Assembly: GCA_023414975.1 (NCBI GenBank)
Contig: JAEZMI010000103.1
Span: forward strand, 1 to 13,586
Direction of reading: 5' to 3'
Source: Pseudomonadota bacterium
GTDB lineage: Bacteria > Pseudomonadota > Alphaproteobacteria > Rhizobiales > Xanthobacteraceae
Length of the DNA stretch: 13,586 nucleotides
Shown here: piece by piece, positions 1 to 6,550 of the stretch
Layout of the letters: every line of letters starts with the position of its first letter
Position numbering within the stretch: position 1 is the first letter of the stretch
Notes under the pieces: model-generated
What the model was told of the DNA's origin: nothing
The model's input: only the letters and a program-made list of their open reading frames with translations
Database searches by the model: none
Program-made: the position numbers and the translations under genes

Positions 1-189
1 GTCGATATGGCCATGCGTCAGCACGATCTTTTCCGCCGTGACCTCCAGTTCTTCCAGCGCGGCGAGAATGCGGGGCAGATCGCCGCCCGGGTCGATCACC
101 GCTCCGCGCTTCGTCGTCTCGTCCCAGACGATGGAGCAGTTCTGCTGAAACGGGGTGACGGGGACGACGGCGACCTTCAGGCTGGGCAT
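1..189 (-). CDS. MBL-fold metallo-hydrolase (glyoxalase II-like), N-terminal part only
   Basis: The first 63 residues are present and the rest lies beyond the left edge. The protein starts MPSLKVAVVPVTPFQQNCSI, continues with a VIDPGGD strand-turn, and breaks off inside LTHGHID, the beginning of the HxHxDH zinc-binding motif of metallo-beta-lactamase-fold hydrolases. The 'VTPFQQNCS...VIDPGGD...LTHGHID' pattern is typical of the small YcbL/GloB-like group of about 210 residues, usually annotated as hydroxyacylglutathione hydrolase-like. The substrate cannot be told from this fragment. The start is supported by AAGGAG placed 5 bases before the ATG. The gene is divergent from lepA, with about 150 bases between the two starts. 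Family assignment is firm; the precise reaction is unknown. Confidence 0.85.
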   Translation of the reverse strand, partial: MPSLKVAVVPVTPFQQNCSIVWDETTKRGAVIDPGGDLPRILAALEELEVTAEKIVLTHGHID

Positions 190-338
190 GACGGCTCCTT
201 GGCAATAGGCAGGTCGCGCGGCTGGCACAGGCGGCGCGGCAAACGGCGCGGACTTTGGTCGAACATATGCCAGGGCGCAAGGCCGCTGCCGCCCGAGCGC
301 GCCTTGTGGCGCCCTGCGCCCAATGCTATTGCGCCGCC

Positions 339-2144
339 ATGAGCACCGAGCCGATTTCCAACATCCGCAATTTCTCCATCGTCGCCCATATCGACCATGG
401 CAAGTCGACCCTGGCCGACCGGCTGATCCAGATCACCGGCGGGTTGTCGGAGCGCGAGATGTCCGAGCAGGTGCTCGACAACATGGACATCGAGCGCGAG
501 CGCGGCATTACCATCAAGGCGCAGACGGTGCGCCTGTCCTACAAGGCGCATGACGGCAAGGACTATGTGCTGAACCTCATCGACACGCCCGGCCATGTCG
601 ACTTCGCCTATGAGGTGAACCGGTCGCTCGCCGCCGTGGAGGGCTCGCTGCTGGTCGTGGATGCCTCGCAGGGCGTCGAGGCGCAGACGCTTGCCAATGT
701 CTACCAGGCCATCGACAACAATCACGAGATCGTGCCGGTCCTCAACAAGGTGGACCTGCCCGCCGCCGAGCCGGACAAGGTGAAGGCGCAGATCGAGGAC
801 GTGATCGGCCTCGACGCCTCCGACTCGGTGCTCATCTCCGCCAAGACCGGACTCGGCATTCCCGATGTGCTGGAAGCCATCGTCACCCGCCTGCCGCCGC
901 CGAAGGGCGACCGGGAAGCCCCGCTCAAGGCGCTGCTGGTCGACAGCTGGTACGACGTCTATCTGGGCGTCGTCGTGCTCGTGCGCATCGTCGACGGGGT
1001 GCTGAAAAAGGGCCAGCGCATCAAGATGATGGGCTCCGGCGCGGTCTACGACATCGACCGTGTCGGTGTGTTCACCCCGAAGATGGTCGCCATGACCGAA
1101 CTGGGTCCCGGCGAGATCGGCTTCCTCACCGGCTCGATCAAGGAGGTGGCCGATACCCGCGTGGGTGACACCATCACCGAAGAAAAGCGGCCGACCGCCG
1201 AGGCGCTGGCGGGCTTCAAGCCGGCGCAGCCGGTCGTGTTCTGCGGCCTCTTCCCGGTCGATGCGGCGGATTTCGAGGACCTGCGCGCCGCGATGGGCAA
1301 GCTGCGCCTCAACGACGCCAGCTTCTCCTTCGAGATGGAGACCTCCGCTGCGCTCGGCTTCGGTTTCCGCTGCGGCTTCCTCGGCCTGCTGCACCTCGAA
1401 ATCATTCAGGAGCGGCTGGAGCGCGAGTTCAACCTCGATCTCATCGCCACCGCCCCTTCGGTCATCTACGAGATCGAGATGAACGACGGTACGGTGCTCG
1501 ATCTTCACAACCCCGCGGACATGCCGGATGTCGTGAAGATCAAGGAAATCCGCGAGCCGTGGATTCGCGCCACTATCCTGACGCCCGACGACTATCTCGG
1601 CGCGGTGCTCAAGCTCTGCCAGGACCGGCGCGGTAACCAGATCGAACTGACCTATGTCGGTGCGCGTGCCATGGTCACGTATGACCTGCCGCTGAACGAG
1701 GTGGTGTTCGATTTCTATGACCGGTTGAAGTCGATCTCGAAGGGCTATGCCTCCTTCGACTACCAGATCACCGACTACCGCGTGGGCGACCTCGTGAAGA
1801 TGTCGATCCTCGTGAACTCCGAGCCCGTGGACGCGCTGTCCATGCTGGTTCACCGCACCCGCGCCGAATATCGCGGCCGGGCCATGTGCGAGAAGCTGAA
1901 GGACCTCATCCCGCAGCATCTGTTCCAGATTCCGATCCAGGCCGCGATCGGCGCCAAGATCATTGCCCGCGAGACCATCCGCGCGCTCCGCAAGGACGTC
2001 ACCGCCAAGTGCTATGGCGGCGACATCACCCGCAAGCGCAAGCTGCTGGAGAAGCAGAAGGAGGGCAAGAAGAAGATGCGTCAGTTCGGCAAGGTGGAGA
2101 TCCCGCAGGAGGCCTTCATCGCCGCCCTGAAGGTCGACGACTGA
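339..2144 (+). CDS. lepA: Elongation factor 4 (ribosome back-translocating GTPase LepA)
   Basis: This 601-residue protein matches the usual LepA length of about 600. It is a translational GTPase that acts on ribosomes in the cytoplasm and is credited with back-translocation or with helping 30S biogenesis. All G motifs are visible: the P-loop AHIDHGKS at residues 16-23, the switch region RERGITIKAQTV near 53-64, DTPGHVDF at 82-89, NKVD at 136-139 and SAK at 167-169. LepA-specific features include GFRCGFLGLLHLEI and the basic C-terminal stretch KKKMRQFGKVEIPQEAF. The ATG at 339 is chosen because the family begins a few residues before NIRNFSIVAHIDHGKST. The frame is open further upstream (a TTG at 255, an ATG at 267), but that extension is unlike LepA. 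No Shine-Dalgarno sequence precedes the ATG. A strong hairpin follows the stop. Confidence 0.98.
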   Translation: MSTEPISNIRNFSIVAHIDHGKSTLADRLIQITGGLSEREMSEQVLDNMDIERERGITIKAQTVRLSYKAHDGKDYVLNLIDTPGHVDFAYEVNRSLAAVEGSLLVVDASQGVEAQTLANVYQAIDNNHEIVPVLNKVDLPAAEPDKVKAQIEDVIGLDASDSVLISAKTGLGIPDVLEAIVTRLPPPKGDREAPLKALLVDSWYDVYLGVVVLVRIVDGVLKKGQRIKMMGSGAVYDIDRVGVFTPKMVAMTELGPGEIGFLTGSIKEVADTRVGDTITEEKRPTAEALAGFKPAQPVVFCGLFPVDAADFEDLRAAMGKLRLNDASFSFEMETSAALGFGFRCGFLGLLHLEIIQERLEREFNLDLIATAPSVIYEIEMNDGTVLDLHNPADMPDVVKIKEIREPWIRATILTPDDYLGAVLKLCQDRRGNQIELTYVGARAMVTYDLPLNEVVFDFYDRLKSISKGYASFDYQITDYRVGDLVKMSILVNSEPVDALSMLVHRTRAEYRGRAMCEKLKDLIPQHLFQIPIQAAIGAKIIARETIRALRKDVTAKCYGGDITRKRKLLEKQKEGKKKMRQFGKVEIPQEAFIAALKVDD

Positions 2145-2178
2145 GCTTCCCCGCGGCGGACCTCCCTGCATGACGAAA

Positions 2179-2204
2179 AAAGGCCGGGTTCGCACCCGGC
2201 CTTT
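2179..2204. terminator. Bidirectional hairpin terminator between lepA and the PRC-barrel gene
   Basis: An 11-bp perfect stem (AAAGGCCGGGT / ACCCGGCCTTT) closes a 4-base TCGC loop between two converging genes. Read on the minus strand the stem runs into six T residues (positions 2181 down to 2176), a classic intrinsic terminator for the PRC-barrel gene. Read on the plus strand only the three T's of the stem base follow, so it is a weaker terminator for lepA, whose stop lies 34 bases upstream. Confidence 0.85.
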
Positions 2205-2233
2205 CCGTTCGGAGTTGGACTCCCGCCGCTTCG

Positions 2234-2617
2234 TCAGATGACGTAGGGCGGGACCTGATAATAGTCGTTCACCTTGCGGTCCCAGTCGCGATCCGTCCAG
2301 GAGCGGTCGTCGGCGCTGGCATGGTGCGGCGCGCCGCGCAGCTGCTCCTCGGTGAGATCGACGACGTAGCCATCGAGGCCCTCGTCATATTTCAGCAGCG
2401 ACCAGGGCAGGGGGTAATAGTCCTCGCCGAAGCCGAGGAACCCGCCGAAGCTCATCACCGCATAGGCGGTCTGGCCGCTCAGCTTGTCGATCATCACGCG
2501 CTCGATCGAGCCGATGCGCTCGCCGTTCGGACGATACACCGCGGTGCCCTCGACCTTATCGGAGCCGATCAGCGTCATGGTTTCGCTGGCGGCGAGATTG
2601 TGCTGCGTGCTTTCCAT
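2234..2617 (-). CDS. PRC-barrel domain protein
   Basis: This 127-residue soluble protein has no signal peptide. A PRC-barrel domain spans roughly residues 12-92, with the recognisable core 'GTAVYRPNGERIGSIERVMI' followed by a second half containing FGGFLGFGEDYYPLPWSLL. The remaining 35 residues are polar and rich in Asp, Trp and Tyr (DDRSWTDRDWDRKVNDYY). PRC barrels are small adaptor-like beta barrels also found in RimM and photosynthetic reaction-centre H subunits. Free-standing versions in alphaproteobacteria have no defined biochemical role. The ATG at 2617 is preceded by AGGAG/AGGAT purine tracts. The gene is single, ends in a strong terminator, and has a perfect EcfG-type promoter about 40 bases upstream. 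A role in the general stress response is therefore inferred. Confidence 0.9.
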   Translation of the reverse strand: MESTQHNLAASETMTLIGSDKVEGTAVYRPNGERIGSIERVMIDKLSGQTAYAVMSFGGFLGFGEDYYPLPWSLLKYDEGLDGYVVDLTEEQLRGAPHHASADDRSWTDRDWDRKVNDYYQVPPYVI

Positions 2618-2657
2618 ATCCTGTCTCTCCTGTGTTAAGCGTCTGCCTTGTCAGGAG

Positions 2658-2682
2658 AACGACCGGATCAGCTTTGCGTTCC
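2658..2682 (-). promoter_or_regulatory. EcfG (general stress response sigma factor) promoter for the PRC-barrel gene
   Basis: On the minus strand the sequence reads GGAAC (2682-2678), 16 bases, CGTT (2661-2658). This is the published alphaproteobacterial EcfG/RpoE2 consensus GGAAC-N16/17-CGTT with no mismatch. It points at the PRC-barrel gene. Transcription would start near 2650 and leave an untranslated leader of roughly 30 bases before the ATG at 2617. The sigma factor assignment rests on motif match and position only. Confidence 0.75.
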
Positions 2683-2817
2683 ATGGTTTTTACACATGGC
2701 GGGCGAAGACGAGCGGCGACGCCATCTGTCCGCCTGCTTGCCCCGCCGGGCGATCAGCTTACCCGTTGCCGGCGTTCTCTGTCCCGAAGCGCCCGTGGCG
2801 CGGTTTCGGAGCGGGGG

Positions 2818-2824
2818 CTATAAG
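2818..2824 (+). promoter_or_regulatory. Candidate -10 element upstream of the L,D-transpeptidase gene
   Basis: CTATAAG is an AT-rich hexamer in an otherwise very GC-rich stretch, about 30 bases before the ATG at 2853. That is the right distance for a -10 box with a short leader. No convincing -35 box is visible 16-18 bases upstream. The call is tentative. Confidence 0.35.
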
Positions 2825-2852
2825 GTGTCGAGATGCGACGCGGAGATTCGTC

Positions 2853-3869
2853 ATGCGCCCTCAGCCTAATGGATCGCGTGCCCTGACCCGCCGGGCCGCG
2901 CTCGGCCTTACCGGCGGCGCGGCGCTGGGACTGCTCGCGCCATGGGCGGCATGGGGGCAGGAAGCGGGGCTGACCGAGGTCGATGCGCTGAAGCCCGGCC
3001 AGTATGTCTGGTATCCCGACCGCGCGCCGGAGGGGTTCGTCGCCATCATCGTCTCGCTGCCGGACCAGCGCTGCTATGTCTACCGCAACGGCGTGCGCAT
3101 CGGCGTGTCCACCTGCTCGACGGGCAAGGAAGGGCATGCGACGCCGGTCGGGGTGTTCACCATCCTGCAAAAGGACGTGGACCACCATTCCTCGCTCTAT
3201 GACGACGCCTCCATGCCCTATACCGAGCGGCTCACCTGGTCCGGCGTCGCCCTGCACGCGGGCGGGCTGCCGGGCTACCCGTCCTCGCATGGCTGCGTGC
3301 ACCTGCCGCTCGAATTCGCCAAGCTGGTCTTCGGCGTCACCCATTACGGCACGCCGGTCATCATCGCCGACTCGCATTCCCAGCCCGTGGACGTGCTTCA
3401 TCCCGGCCTCGTCATGCCGGCGGACGCCACCGCCGCGATCCGGGCGGACGCACCCACGAGCGCCAATGGCGCGCCCGACGCCGCCGCGGCGCCGAACCCC
3501 GCGCAGGATGCGGTGTCGATGATCGTCTCGGGCGCGGACAAGCAGCTCGTCGTGCTGAAGGACGCCGCCGAGGTGCTGCGCGCGCCCGTCACCATTACCG
3601 ATCCCGGAACACCGCTGGGCAATGTCGTCTATGTGCTGAAGCAGGTCGGCGGCGAGGTGTCCTGGACCGCCGTCTCCTTCGAGGGGAACGGCGTGGCGGC
3701 CGGCAAGGCGGCTTCGGTCATCAACCGGATCACTGTCGCGCCGGAGGCGAACCAGCAGCTCGCCAAGCTGCTCGTGCCGGGCTCGACCCTGTTCGTCACC
3801 GATCTCGCCGCGCCGTCCGAGACGCGTTCGAACAGGAATTTCGTCGTCCTCTCCCAGGCGATGAGCTGA
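2853..3869 (+). CDS. L,D-transpeptidase (YkuD domain), Tat-exported, with a decayed second YkuD-like half
   Basis: This 338-residue periplasmic enzyme is expected to form 3-3 (mDAP-mDAP) peptidoglycan crosslinks or attach proteins to peptidoglycan. The N-terminus carries a twin-arginine signal: LTRRAALGL at 11-19, a hydrophobic stretch, and likely cleavage near AWG/QE (35/36). The YkuD domain spans about 62-174. It contains TPVGVFTI (97-104), His135 in VALHAGG, and the catalytic SHGC motif with Cys148 in SSHGCVHLP. After a Pro/Ala-rich linker (about 199-218), residues 219-318 resemble a second YkuD fold that has lost the catalytic His and Cys. The start is set by CGGAG seven bases before the ATG and by the signal peptide. 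The frame stays open upstream, but that extension would bury the signal. mepA follows after 4 bases, so the two are almost certainly co-transcribed. Confidence 0.92.
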   Translation: MRPQPNGSRALTRRAALGLTGGAALGLLAPWAAWGQEAGLTEVDALKPGQYVWYPDRAPEGFVAIIVSLPDQRCYVYRNGVRIGVSTCSTGKEGHATPVGVFTILQKDVDHHSSLYDDASMPYTERLTWSGVALHAGGLPGYPSSHGCVHLPLEFAKLVFGVTHYGTPVIIADSHSQPVDVLHPGLVMPADATAAIRADAPTSANGAPDAAAAPNPAQDAVSMIVSGADKQLVVLKDAAEVLRAPVTITDPGTPLGNVVYVLKQVGGEVSWTAVSFEGNGVAAGKAASVINRITVAPEANQQLAKLLVPGSTLFVTDLAAPSETRSNRNFVVLSQAMS

Positions 3870-3873
3870 GCCG

Positions 3874-4749
3874 GTGCGGCGCGCGCTCCTTCTCGCGCTG
3901 GCCGGCGGGCTGATCGCCGGCGCGGCCTGGGCCCAATCAGCGGCCGACACCACCCCGGCCAAACAGCTCTTTGGCGCCGCCAGGGAACCGGCGGACATGG
4001 CCACGCGCTCGATCGGATTCTATTCGAAGGGTTGCATTGCCGGCGCGCAGGCCCTGCCGGTCAATGGCAAGACGTGGCAGGCCATGCGCCTCTCGCGCAA
4101 CCGCAACTGGGGTCACCCCGACCTCATTGCCTTCCTCGAACGCTTCGCCGCCAAGGTGCCGCGGGTCTCGAACTGGCCGGGCATTCTCGTCGGCGACATG
4201 TCGCAGCCGCGCGGCGGGCCTATGCTCACCGGCCACGCCTCGCACCAGATCGGACTCGACGCCGATATCTGGCTCACCCCCATGCCAAAGCGCGAATTCA
4301 CCAAGGAGGAGCGCGAAAAGGTCGCCGCCACCATGATCGTGCGGCCGGACCGGCTCGATGTCGACGCGAAGGTCTGGACGTCCGGCCATCTCGCGGTCAT
4401 CCGCGCGGCGGCGCAGGATCCGGCGGTTGAGCGCGTGCTGGTCAATGCCGCGATCAAGAAGGCGCTCTGCCGCGACGCCACCGGCGACCGCGCCTGGCTT
4501 GAGAAGGTGCGCCCCTATTGGGGGCACGACTACCACATGCATGTGCGCATCGGCTGCTCGGAAGGCAGCCCCGACTGCCGCGCGCAGGACCCGGTGACGC
4601 CCGGCGAGGGGTGCGGCAGCGAGCTCGACTGGTGGTTCTCGGAGGGCAACATCCACCCGAAGCCCCCGAAGGAGCCGGTAAAGCCGCCGCCGCCGATGAT
4701 GCTGAAGGACCTGCCGCCCGCCTGTCGCCAGGTGCTGCTGGCGCCTTAG
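3874..4749 (+). CDS. mepA: Penicillin-insensitive murein DD-endopeptidase MepA (peptidase M74)
   Basis: This 291-residue protein is a periplasmic zinc metalloendopeptidase that cuts D-Ala-mDAP crosslinks in peptidoglycan (the E. coli enzyme also cuts mDAP-mDAP bonds). A signal peptide covers residues 1-20 (MRRALLLALAGG...AWA/Q). Metal-site motifs are GHASHQIGLDAD at 120-131 and WGHDYHMHVR at 217-226. By alignment with E. coli MepA the ligands should be His124, Asp131 and His223, with His221 also in the active site. Six cysteines (54, 199, 228, 235, 247, 284) fit the three disulfides of the family. The tail 262-275 is Pro/Lys-rich. The start is a GTG four bases after the L,D-transpeptidase stop, with no good Shine-Dalgarno of its own, so translation is probably coupled to the upstream gene. 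Its stop overlaps that of the converging oxidoreductase gene. Confidence 0.95.
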   Translation: MRRALLLALAGGLIAGAAWAQSAADTTPAKQLFGAAREPADMATRSIGFYSKGCIAGAQALPVNGKTWQAMRLSRNRNWGHPDLIAFLERFAAKVPRVSNWPGILVGDMSQPRGGPMLTGHASHQIGLDADIWLTPMPKREFTKEEREKVAATMIVRPDRLDVDAKVWTSGHLAVIRAAAQDPAVERVLVNAAIKKALCRDATGDRAWLEKVRPYWGHDYHMHVRIGCSEGSPDCRAQDPVTPGEGCGSELDWWFSEGNIHPKPPKEPVKPPPPMMLKDLPPACRQVLLAP

Positions 4750-6383
4750 GCCGGCTGGCGCCCGTCCTCCAGGATCATCCCTGCCGCCTTTTCCGCGATC
4801 ATGATGGTCGGGGAATTGGTGTTGCCGGAGGGGATGGTCGGCATGATCGAGGCATCGACCACCCGCAGCCCGCCGATGCCGAACACCCGCAACCGCGCAT
4901 CGACCACCGCCATCGGGTCGCTCGGCAGGCCCATCTTCGCCGTGCCGACCGGGTGGAAGATGGTCGTTCCGATGTCGCCGGCCGCGCGCGCCAGGGCTTC
5001 TTGCGTATCGTCGACGCCGGGGCCGGGCAGCATCTCCTCCGGGCGGTAAGGGGCGAGCGCCTTCTGCCCGACGATGCGGCGGGCGACACGGATGCTGTCG
5101 GCGGCGACGCGCCGGTCCTCGTCGGCGGCAAGATAGTTCGGCCGGATGCGCGGCGCCGCCGCCGGATCGGCGCTGGCGAGGGTGAGGTCGCCGCGGCTCT
5201 CCGGCCGCAGATTGCACACGCTCATGGTGAAGGCGGGAAAGGTGTGCAGCGGCTCGCCGAACTTGCCGAGCGAAAGCGGCTGGACGTGGAATTCGAGGTC
5301 GGCGCGCTCCACCTCGGGCCGGGAGCGGGTGAAGATGCCGAGCTGCGAGGGCGCCATGGTGAGCGGCCCGCGCTGGAAGAGGGCGAAGTCGAGCCCCATC
5401 TTCGCCCGGCCGAACAGCGAATGGTACTGCTCGTTCAGCGTCGGCACGCCCGAGACCTTGTAGATCATGCGCAATTGCAGATGGTCCTGCAGATTGGCGC
5501 CGACGCCGGGCATGTCCCGCGTCACCGCGATCCCATGCCGGGCCAGCTCGTCCGCCGGGCCGATGCCGGAGAGCTTCAGGATCTGCGGCGAGCCGATGGC
5601 GCCCGCGGCGAGGATCACCTCGCCCCTTGCGCGGGCGGTGCGCGTCGCGCCGTTCTGACGATAGACGACGCCGGTGGCGCGGCCATTCTCCACCACGACG
5701 CGTTCCGTGAGGCAGTGCGTCTCCAGCCGCAGGTTGCCGCGCTTCAGCGCCGGCTTGAGGAAGCCGCGCGCGGCGCTCCAGCGGAAGCCGCGCTTCTGGT
5801 TCACCTGGAAATAGGACGAGCCTTCATTGTCGCCGGTGTTGAAATCCGGGATCGGCGCGATGCCCGCCTCCTCGGCCGCCTTGCGCACCGTGTCGAGCAG
5901 GGTCCAGGTGAGGCGCGGGAACTCGACGCGCCACTCGCCGCCGGCGCCGTGGAACGCACCCGCGCCGAGATAATGGTCCTCGTGCTTCTTGAACGCCGGC
6001 AGCACGTCGTCCCAGCCCCAGCCGGGAAGGCCGAGCTGGCGCCAGTGGTCGTAGTCGCCGGCCTGGCCGCGCATATAGATCATGGCGTTGATGGCCGAGG
6101 AGCCGCCGATCGTCTTGCCGCGCGGGTAGTTCAGCGCCCGCCCGTTCAGCCCCGGTTCGGCCTCGGTTCTGAAGCACCAGTCGGCGCGGGGATTGCCAAT
6201 GGCGAAGAGATAGCCGACGGGGATGTGGAACCAGATCCAGTTGTCGCGCCCGCCGGCCTCCAGCACCAGCACGCGGTTCTGCGGATCGGCGGAGAGCCGG
6301 TTCGCCAGCACGCAGCCGGCGGAACCGGCACCGACGATGATGTAGTCATAGCTTTCGGTATCGCGGACGGCGCGGGCGGGCAT
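4746..6383 (-). CDS. GMC-family FAD-dependent oxidoreductase (alcohol/choline dehydrogenase type)
   Basis: This 545-residue flavoprotein is expected to oxidise an alcohol to an aldehyde. Visible features are the FAD-binding GAGSAG at 18-23 in a Rossmann beta-alpha-beta ending at Glu42 (VLVLEAGG), GMC signature 1 (GGSSAINAMIYMRG, 93-106) and GMC signature 2 (GAIGSPQILKLSGIG, 261-275). The C-terminal active-site pair is His477 in FHPVGTAKMG and Asn521 in SGNTNSPT. The length is close to BetA (about 556), but no betaine genes (betB, betI, betC) lie nearby, so choline as substrate is not supported. The family also includes polyethylene glycol and long-chain alcohol dehydrogenases. The ATG at 6383 is preceded by GAGGAA six bases away. 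The frame is open to 6497, but that extension is not GMC-like. There is no signal peptide, so it is likely cytoplasmic or peripheral to the membrane. Confidence 0.93.
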   Translation of the reverse strand: MPARAVRDTESYDYIIVGAGSAGCVLANRLSADPQNRVLVLEAGGRDNWIWFHIPVGYLFAIGNPRADWCFRTEAEPGLNGRALNYPRGKTIGGSSAINAMIYMRGQAGDYDHWRQLGLPGWGWDDVLPAFKKHEDHYLGAGAFHGAGGEWRVEFPRLTWTLLDTVRKAAEEAGIAPIPDFNTGDNEGSSYFQVNQKRGFRWSAARGFLKPALKRGNLRLETHCLTERVVVENGRATGVVYRQNGATRTARARGEVILAAGAIGSPQILKLSGIGPADELARHGIAVTRDMPGVGANLQDHLQLRMIYKVSGVPTLNEQYHSLFGRAKMGLDFALFQRGPLTMAPSQLGIFTRSRPEVERADLEFHVQPLSLGKFGEPLHTFPAFTMSVCNLRPESRGDLTLASADPAAAPRIRPNYLAADEDRRVAADSIRVARRIVGQKALAPYRPEEMLPGPGVDDTQEALARAAGDIGTTIFHPVGTAKMGLPSDPMAVVDARLRVFGIGGLRVVDASIMPTIPSGNTNSPTIMIAEKAAGMILEDGRQPA

Positions 6384-6407
6384 GGCGTTTCCTCGGGGCG
6401 ACGGGAC

Positions 6408-6433
6408 GGTCGTCTTCTTGGGTCGTCTTCTTG
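6408..6433. repeat. Perfect 13-bp tandem duplication upstream of the GMC oxidoreductase gene
   Basis: GGTCGTCTTCTTG occurs twice back to back (6408-6420 and 6421-6433). It lies 25-50 bases upstream of the oxidoreductase start and so probably falls in its leader or promoter. It could be a recent slippage duplication. Confidence 0.8.
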
Positions 6434-6470
6434 CGTCGTTTCGTTGCCCGCAACCTGCCCGCCATGCCGT

Positions 6471-6496
6471 TGGGCGGCAATGCGCATTACCGCCCA
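6471..6496. repeat. 26-bp near-perfect palindrome, possible operator for the GMC oxidoreductase gene
   Basis: TGGGCGGCAATGC at 6471-6483 is mirrored by GCATTACCGCCCA at 6484-6496. All 13 positions pair except one (C6478 against A6489). The centre lies about 100 bases upstream of the oxidoreductase ATG, between it and mltB. Zero central spacing and two-fold symmetry suit a dimeric repressor site. A transcript hairpin is also possible. No regulator gene is in the window. Confidence 0.55.
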
Positions 6497-6510
6497 CGCG
6501 ATGTTCGCAA

Positions 6511-6534
6511 ACGCGGGCCGGCGACAGCCCGCGT
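6511..6534 (-). terminator. Hairpin downstream of the lytic transglycosylase gene, possible weak terminator
   Basis: An 8-bp perfect stem (ACGCGGGC / GCCCGCGT) with an 8-base loop begins 17 bases after the transglycosylase stop codon. On the minus strand it is followed by only a short T stretch (GTTTGCG), so intrinsic termination would be inefficient. Confidence 0.4.
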
Positions 6535-6550
6535 CCTGTCCCGACGCCCG

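Noticed and set aside
177..2195. 672-codon open frame on the minus strand opposite lepA
   Set aside because: The translation is rich in His, Asp, Arg and Leu without any family signature, and lies antisense to a fully conserved LepA. It is a GC-rich shadow.
2632..2869. Short open frames in the divergent gap between the PRC-barrel and L,D-transpeptidase genes
   Set aside because: They are Arg-rich, overlap each other in different frames, and one overlaps the transpeptidase start. They also cover the EcfG promoter, so the region is better read as regulatory.
4746..6383. Naming the GMC oxidoreductase betA (choline dehydrogenase)
   Set aside because: Length and motifs fit the family, but no betaine aldehyde dehydrogenase, BetI regulator or choline transporter is nearby, and GMC substrates cannot be read from sequence alone.
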